DNA of 64,000 bases from Cymbomonas tetramitiformis (taxonomy: Eukaryota > Chlorophyta > Pyramimonadophyceae > Pyramimonadales > Pyramimonadaceae): NCBI GenBank assembly GCA_001247695.2, contig LGRX02028723.1, positions 42,267 to 106,266 on the forward strand, written 5' to 3'. Position 1 is the first letter of the stretch, and each line of letters begins with the position of its first letter. The notes beneath the pieces are model-generated. The model was not told the origin of the DNA. It saw only the letters and a list, made by a program, of their open reading frames with translations, and searched no databases. Positions 58,531 to 64,000 of the stretch are shown piece after piece. Made by a program: the position numbers and the translations under genes.

Positions 58531-58812
58531 TTATCGTAAATCAATTTCTGTTTCATTATCTTTATTATTTTTATTTTGACTTCGTGTTCTTTTAGAAATT
58601 CTATTGGAAGATGAAACTCCTTCTTTCTTCAAAGTTCTTTCTTTTTTATTTTGTTTAACTACTAATTCTTTTACCGTGGGCTCATTAGTCTTTTTGTTAG
58701 AAGCATTTCCTTTGACTTCTAATAATTCTCTTGGTTTATATCGTCTAGCTAAGGTCTCATTACCATCCTCAATAACATAACTTAATCCTTTTATTGATTT
58801 TACTTTATATAT
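58531..58812 (-). pseudogene. C-terminal fragment of PLV integrase
   Basis: Last about 93 codons including YKPRELLEVKG and the basic tail ending EIDLR. The catalytic core is lost at the junction with the polymerase at 58813. Confidence 0.85.
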
Positions 58813-61800
58813 TTATTGTATGTAAATACAAGAGTCGGTATCAGTATATAGCACATTATCAAAGCCCACCTTTTCGCACAGATCATACAACTTTAATCTG
58901 GCATACGCGGTTGTAAATACCCCTATGATTTCACTTGTTGAACATTTGTCCGGACCCTCAAAATATTCATCTTTGAATCGATAATTCATAATACATTTCT
59001 CATTTCCTTCTATACCGGCAAATTCATAATTCATTTCATATTCTTTGTCAAACACCATTGCATAAAAGTCGCTTGGTTCATTTATAATTTTAGTTTTCAT
59101 TTTGTTCAATTGTTGAACGAATTTGCCCCATAAACTGTTGAGGTACATCTTTGCTACCGCTCGCTTTCCGGGGTTTTTCTTAATTTGAGATTTGTCTAAA
59201 AGAATACCTTCTCTTTCAAAATATTGTTTTATATATTTGTCTTTATCTTGTTCAGTTTTTACCCATTCAGGATAACCCGAAGCCTCTTGTTTGATTTTTA
59301 AAAACTTGTTTACATAAGGTGCAAACAATTTAGTAGAACGCTCTTTCCAATGTCTTATTTCATATATTTCCAATAATTTATATCCCATATCGATTGCTTT
59401 ATCAATTTCAATGGTACTCCAAGTTCCTTGTTGTTCATGTAAAGTGAATTTTAATTTACCATTGTCTCTACATGGTAACACCGGAAATTGTAAATTTTTG
59501 GGAGGTTTTACTTTACAATATATAACACCGAAAAACTTTTCAGTTTCATTTTTATACCTCAATAAATATTCTTTAACCGAAACATTTCTAAATTGTTCAT
59601 CAAACCCTATTGGGTACTGACAATATTTCATGACCCACGGATATAGACTTGTAAAATCTAATACCTCAATGTTTCACCAAATTTCTTTTTCCAATATAAT
59701 TGCTCTGGGTTTGTACGCCCCCCGAAAAATGCATCTCTAATCACAAGATCAGGTTTGTAAATTTTCATAAAGTCAATTATTGATTTTTCATTCAATTTAT
59801 CATTTTCCCAATCGCATCCCCAAATATCTTGAACAATGTAACCCATATTTTCCAATTTTTCTTTTTTCTCCTCAGTTTTTCTATGTAATTCACCAAATGT
59901 TATATTAGAGTCTCTTGATACATTTGCTTTATGGTTGGGGTTGTAAATTGCTGGGTTACCATGAAACCGGTCACCATTAAATTCGAATATTTGATTTGTT
60001 TCTTCACAATAGCCGTCCGCTATATAGTTTGTTTTTGGAATTTTATATTCTCTAATTATTTTGATACCTCTTGAATGTTCCAAATAATTGATCCATTCAG
60101 CACAAACTTTACTTTGCTTTTTAATTCTGTAATATGCAATGGTATTTTTTTGCATAATGTCCTTTCGATGAATATGTTGGGCAGTCGAAGCAATGGTCAT
60201 AAAGTTAAATGGGTCAGTTTCACATGCTTCCAATAAAACACTACGATATTCCAAACATGATTTTCGAAGTATCAAAACATCGTTTGAACAATACTTTGGT
60301 AATTCATTTTTATTATTCCAAACAAAAATTTTGTCATTACATTTTTCATTATACCAAATATCGAATTTTTCTTTATCTTCACATTTCATTTGTTCCGGAC
60401 AAAAGTAGTGTCTATTAGGTATTTTCCCGGTATAATTCCAATTTTCTTTTTTATTGAATAAATGAGGATAGTACCCTTTGTGTACCTCATTTTCCAACCC
60501 CCAAGTTTTGGGTAACTTGGCTAGACCACAACTAAAATGATTTATCGAGTCAATCAGTGTGACTCCTAAATAGGTCAACTTCATTATTTTATTTCCAACT
60601 CTAATAATTTCTGGCATTTTTTTCTTATCATCAAATTTATGCATTACTAATAATGCTTCAAAAATCAGCAAAAAATCGTAAGCTTTACCATTGTGAGCAA
60701 CAAAGGTGTATCCTTTATGCTTTTCACTAAATAGAAATTCTAAAAAGGATTGCATGTCATAATGTTCAAATCCCTCAACCAAATTGTCTTTGCTTTTTGG
60801 ATTTTTTGTGTCATCTAAATATTGAGTAATTGCTAAATTCATATGATGTTTAAAATGAAAGTCTTTAGTTTTTTCATTTAAATACTTTGTCTCTTGAGTA
60901 CATTCAAAATCAAAAAAAGCTAATTTCTCAATAGGGTCTTTCTTCTTGACTTGTTGAATATAACATTTGTGATTATTTAAGTCACAATATTCTTCACAAT
61001 TCTTACATGTTGAATGACCACATATATGTTTAATTTTGGTCTCATAATGTGTGTTACATTCTTTGCAATAATGCACTTTATCACATGTAGATTTTAGATG
61101 ATGGTCATAACAATCCTTGTTAAAAAAGAATCGATCACACTTGTCACAATATATTTTATGCATTAAACTTTTATTTTGTCGATTTTTCTTATCTTTAAAA
61201 ATGCACTTACGACTTTTGCAACGCGTGCATAATTTTGAACGAGTATCCAAAAATGCAATGATGTTTGTGATTGGTTCGTAATGTTTTTGAATAGGGTCAT
61301 AACAAATATGATACACATTTTTATTTTCGTCATATATTTGATCATCACTATTGAAAGGATAGATTTTTACTTGTCCACATACACTATTTTCTTCATATAC
61401 AATAATGTGTGCATATAATTTTTTTTTCATATATTGGAATGTCTCTCAAATCAATTTGCTTATGAGACTCAATACGGACCAATTTCCTAATTTCCTTACC
61501 TAATTTTGTTCGAGTTGACGGTCTTGTGAATTTGGTTAACGTGTTCCAAAATGTTTTGTTGGTTTCTTTACAATGTAAATGTTGCAAAATAGCTAAAGAA
61601 ATATCAAGACATTGATTATTATTGTTGTTCAATGTAATACAACTTTTCTTTTTGAATCGTTTTTCTTTATTTCTCGATTGTGGATTCGCCGAACCACCTT
61701 TAATAGCTTTAACGGTGTGGACAAAGAGAGTAATACTTTTAATAAATCCATGTTCTTTTAATTTTTCACTTTGAGCTATTTTTTCGATAGCTTTTTGTAA

Positions 61801-62225
61801 ATTTTCAGGATGATAACCTAAATAAATGTCATCGTTTTTTATTACATAATTATCTTCAAATTGTAACTCAAATGATATCAATTGTTTGTCATCACTTGAT
61901 GCTTCGGGAACAAATCTACGTAAACCTTTTATTTCAAAAAGATTAAAATCTATTGGACCGTAGATATCTTTTCTAGTTTTAAATTTATCGATATACTCGG
62001 TGCGTTTGGTTTTTTTAATTTCTTTGATATTTTTAATATCAGTTTTTACATTATTTACAAATTTGTTAACCTTTTCATTTTTCTTTTTATTTATATTTTT
62101 TCGTGAAATTTCACGGTATTTTTTGAAAGTTTTAGATTTTCCATTGTATTTGTCTTTAATTTTTGTTTTCAACGATTTTTCATAATCATTTTTTGTAATA
62201 ATTTCTTTAGATTTTTTCCTTCCAT
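58813..62225 (-). pseudogene. Divergent second pPolB lineage, frameshifted and 3' truncated
   Basis: Leftward. N-terminal basic region from about 62172 (or an ATG at 62225 one base out of frame); HYEPI domain and Cys/His-rich block (CTRCKSRKC...CNTHYETKIKHICGH); exonuclease motifs FFDFECTQE, HNGKAYD and YCSNDV; motif A DFTSLYP near 59640; NSLWGKF; motif C YTDTDSCIYIQ at the truncated end. Frame changes at a T-run near 61420 and near 59655. Only about the motifs are shared with the A/B polymerases, so this comes from another PLV group. Confidence 0.9.
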
Positions 62226-62273
62226 TTATTATTTTTTTAAAATATTATACTTTTATACTTTTATACATTTATA

Positions 62274-63158
62274 CTTTTTTAAAAATAAAACAAGAGGCAA
62301 ACGATTATCCTGAGTGGGTACAAAGCGAAAAAGATAAAGATTTGTATATTAAAAAATATTTTGAAAAGGAAGGTATATTATTAGAAAAAGATAAAATATA
62401 TAAAAATGAAGGATTGAGAACTATTGCTAAATTATTTCTCAACAACTTGTGGGGTAGATATTGTTTGAAACCAAATAAAAGACAAAACAAATTCATGAAT
62501 AGTGCTGAAGTATATGATATTTTATCAGATTCAAGAAATGACAATGTTCTAATTCAGCCAATAAAAAACAAAAATGGTGATGTTAAATACCAAGTTGGTT
62601 TTAATGTATTAGGTGAATATTCTGAAACAAACTGCACCGTTAACGAAGTTATCGGTGTTTTTACTACCGCTTATGCAAGAATGAAATTATACAATTTGAT
62701 GGACGATGTAGGATTTGACAATGTACTATATCACGATACCGACTCAGTGGTATACATTGAAAATACAAGTAATAATCATATCTTCAAAGAACAACTTGGT
62801 GATTATCTTGGAGAACTGACCGACGAGTTAGAAAATAAGACATGCATTGAATTTGTATCAACAACACCTAAATCATATTCATTAAAATTTGATAATGGAA
62901 CAACAATGACTAAGGTAAAAGGATTTCCATTAAATTATGAAAATTCTCAAAGTATCAATCATGAAGAAATCAAAGATATCATTTTATACAATCACGAAAA
63001 AATTGTGGAATTAAAATACGATGTTCTTAGAAAACCAAGAAAAATTGATGAAAACAAACATTATGCAGCTCTTGGTATAGAAACTCGAACCGAAACAAAA
63101 TCATTTTCATTAAATTATGATAAAGGATACATTCAGTGGGACAATTTCAATATCCTAT
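62274..63158 (+). pseudogene. C-terminal part of a B-like pPolB
   Basis: Open from FLKIKQEANDYPEW through motif B (NNLWGRY), a single motif C (HDTDS) to QWDNFNIL, where homology ends. It lacks the motif C duplication of B, so it preserves the pre-duplication state. Confidence 0.9.
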
Positions 63159-63240
63159 GTTCATTATTAAATTCAATGAATTATGAAGAAATTTTTACAT
63201 AGTCAGCATCCCCCCATAATTGCGGACATATTATTTTTTG
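63159..63240. other. Junction sequence, no gene seen
   Basis: Leads from the polymerase fragment into the repeats; a C-run and a T-run only. Confidence 0.4.
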
Positions 63241-63261
63241 AGGAAAAATATTTTTTTTCTG

Positions 63262-63730
63262 ACGTCATGTAGTCATACAGTCATACAGTCATACAATCAT
63301 ACAGTCATACAGTCATACAGTGTATGGCATCATATGACAGCCCAAAAAGCACGGTCATACCCCCAAAAAATCGTCGGTCATACCCCCAAAACAGGTCGGT
63401 CATAGCCACATGACATCATATGACAATCATAAAAGGACAGTCATGCATCAAAAAATGACGGTCATAGCCTCATGGTTTCATATGACAGTCATAAAAGGAC
63501 GGTCATAGCGTAAAAAAGGACAGTCATAGCCACATGACAGTCATAGAAGGACAGTCATGCATCAAAAAAGGACTGTCATAGCCACATGACATCATATGAC
63601 AGTCGAAAATCGTCGGTCATACCCCCAAAACAGTCGGTCATAGCCACATGACATCCTATGACATTCGAAAATCGTCGGTCATACCCCCAAAACAGGTCGG
63701 TCATAGCCACATGACATCATATGACAGTCG
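63262..63730. repeat. TCATA-based tandem repeats
   Basis: An 8-bp GTCATACA array (63268-63320) is followed by imperfect 50-60-bp units built of GGTCATACCCCCAAAACAG, GGTCATAGCCACATGACATC and ATATGACAGTC. No coding sense. Confidence 0.85.
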
Positions 63731-63734
63731 TATA

Positions 63735-64000
63735 AATATTATCGAGTGGTCATCAAATATCATCGAGCAGTCATCGAATATCATCGAGCAGTCATCGAAT
63801 ATTATCGAGTATTCATCGAATATAATCGAGCAGTCATCGAATATTATCGAATAATCATCGAATATTATCGAGCAGACATCGAATATCGTCGAGCAGTCAT
63901 CAAATATCATCGAATAATCATCGAATATTATCGAGTAGCCATAGAATATTATCAAGTAGCCATCGAATATTATCGAGTTGTCATCGAATATTATCGAGCA
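63735..64000. repeat. 21-bp minisatellite
   Basis: About twelve units of TCATCGAATATTATCGAGCAG with point changes, running off the window edge. In one frame it reads as a 7-residue repeat (SSNIIEQ), but no gene structure supports translation. Confidence 0.9.

Noticed and set aside
63735..64000. Regular repeats that could look like a CRISPR array
   Set aside because: Units are contiguous 21-mers with point changes and no spacers; a minisatellite in a eukaryotic genome.
1..64000. tRNA or rRNA genes
   Set aside because: No cloverleaf with a T-arm GTTCRA box next to acceptor pairing and no rRNA core sequence noticed on either strand by eye.

Overview
The window is a piece of a eukaryotic (probably protist or algal) nuclear genome that is almost entirely a pile of endogenous Polinton-like viruses (PLVs/Mavericks) inserted into one another. 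The viral parts are very AT-rich. Unmistakable hallmark genes are present: rve-type DDE integrase, protein-primed family B DNA polymerase (pPolB), A32/FtsK-HerA packaging ATPase, double-jelly-roll-like major capsid protein, probable penton, fibre-like proteins and a lipase-like protein. The only clear host-type DNA is about 4603-7137, which is richer in G+C and carries a type II membrane glycosyltransferase gene (frame-disrupted) and a 377-bp MITE. Degenerate TTTAGGG-like repeats near 6920-6960 would fit an alga or plant-like protist, but this is weak evidence and I cannot name the species.

Layout. 1-4602: right-hand ends and scraps of several PLVs (integrase start, an NCLDV-like conserved gene, MYND-finger pseudogenes, at least five terminal inverted repeats, TIRs). 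4603-7137: host. 7138-9130: left end of a PLV (element F: TIR, MYND gene, two small virion-like genes). 9131-9479: left end of element E inserted in F. 9480-13532: left end of element C inserted in E, carrying a GC-richer Cys-rich gene and a gag-only LTR retrotransposon (10624-13172). 13533-53989: element B, inserted into the fibre gene of C with a perfect 6-bp target duplication (AATTCT). Inside B, 14173-37376 is element A, a 23.2-kb nearly complete PLV with matching TIRs and a perfect 6-bp duplication (TCTTTA). B also holds a 1.08-kb MITE (47776-48852) and a C-like fragment D (51671-53726). 53990-58812: rest of the C fibre gene, then an A-like pPolB block and chimeric scraps leading back to element F. 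58813-62225: a second, divergent pPolB lineage. 62274-63158: a B-like pPolB tail. 63230-64000: simple tandem repeats.

How it works together. Element A reads as a virus genome: on the left half, leftward, three fibre-like genes that share an N-terminal peptide, a small virion-like gene, capsid, penton and lipase; in the middle a GC-richer cargo island of Cys-rich and membrane proteins, two DNA methyltransferases and the packaging ATPase; on the right half, rightward, pPolB, integrase and three small genes. Each TIR is followed by an exchangeable gene (F-box-like, MYND or RING) driven from a shared upstream block, CCACTTAAAGAGT, suggesting a terminal slot for factors acting on host ubiquitin or regulatory pathways. 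Integrase is intact in A and B, while every pPolB copy is broken, so none of the copies looks able to replicate alone.
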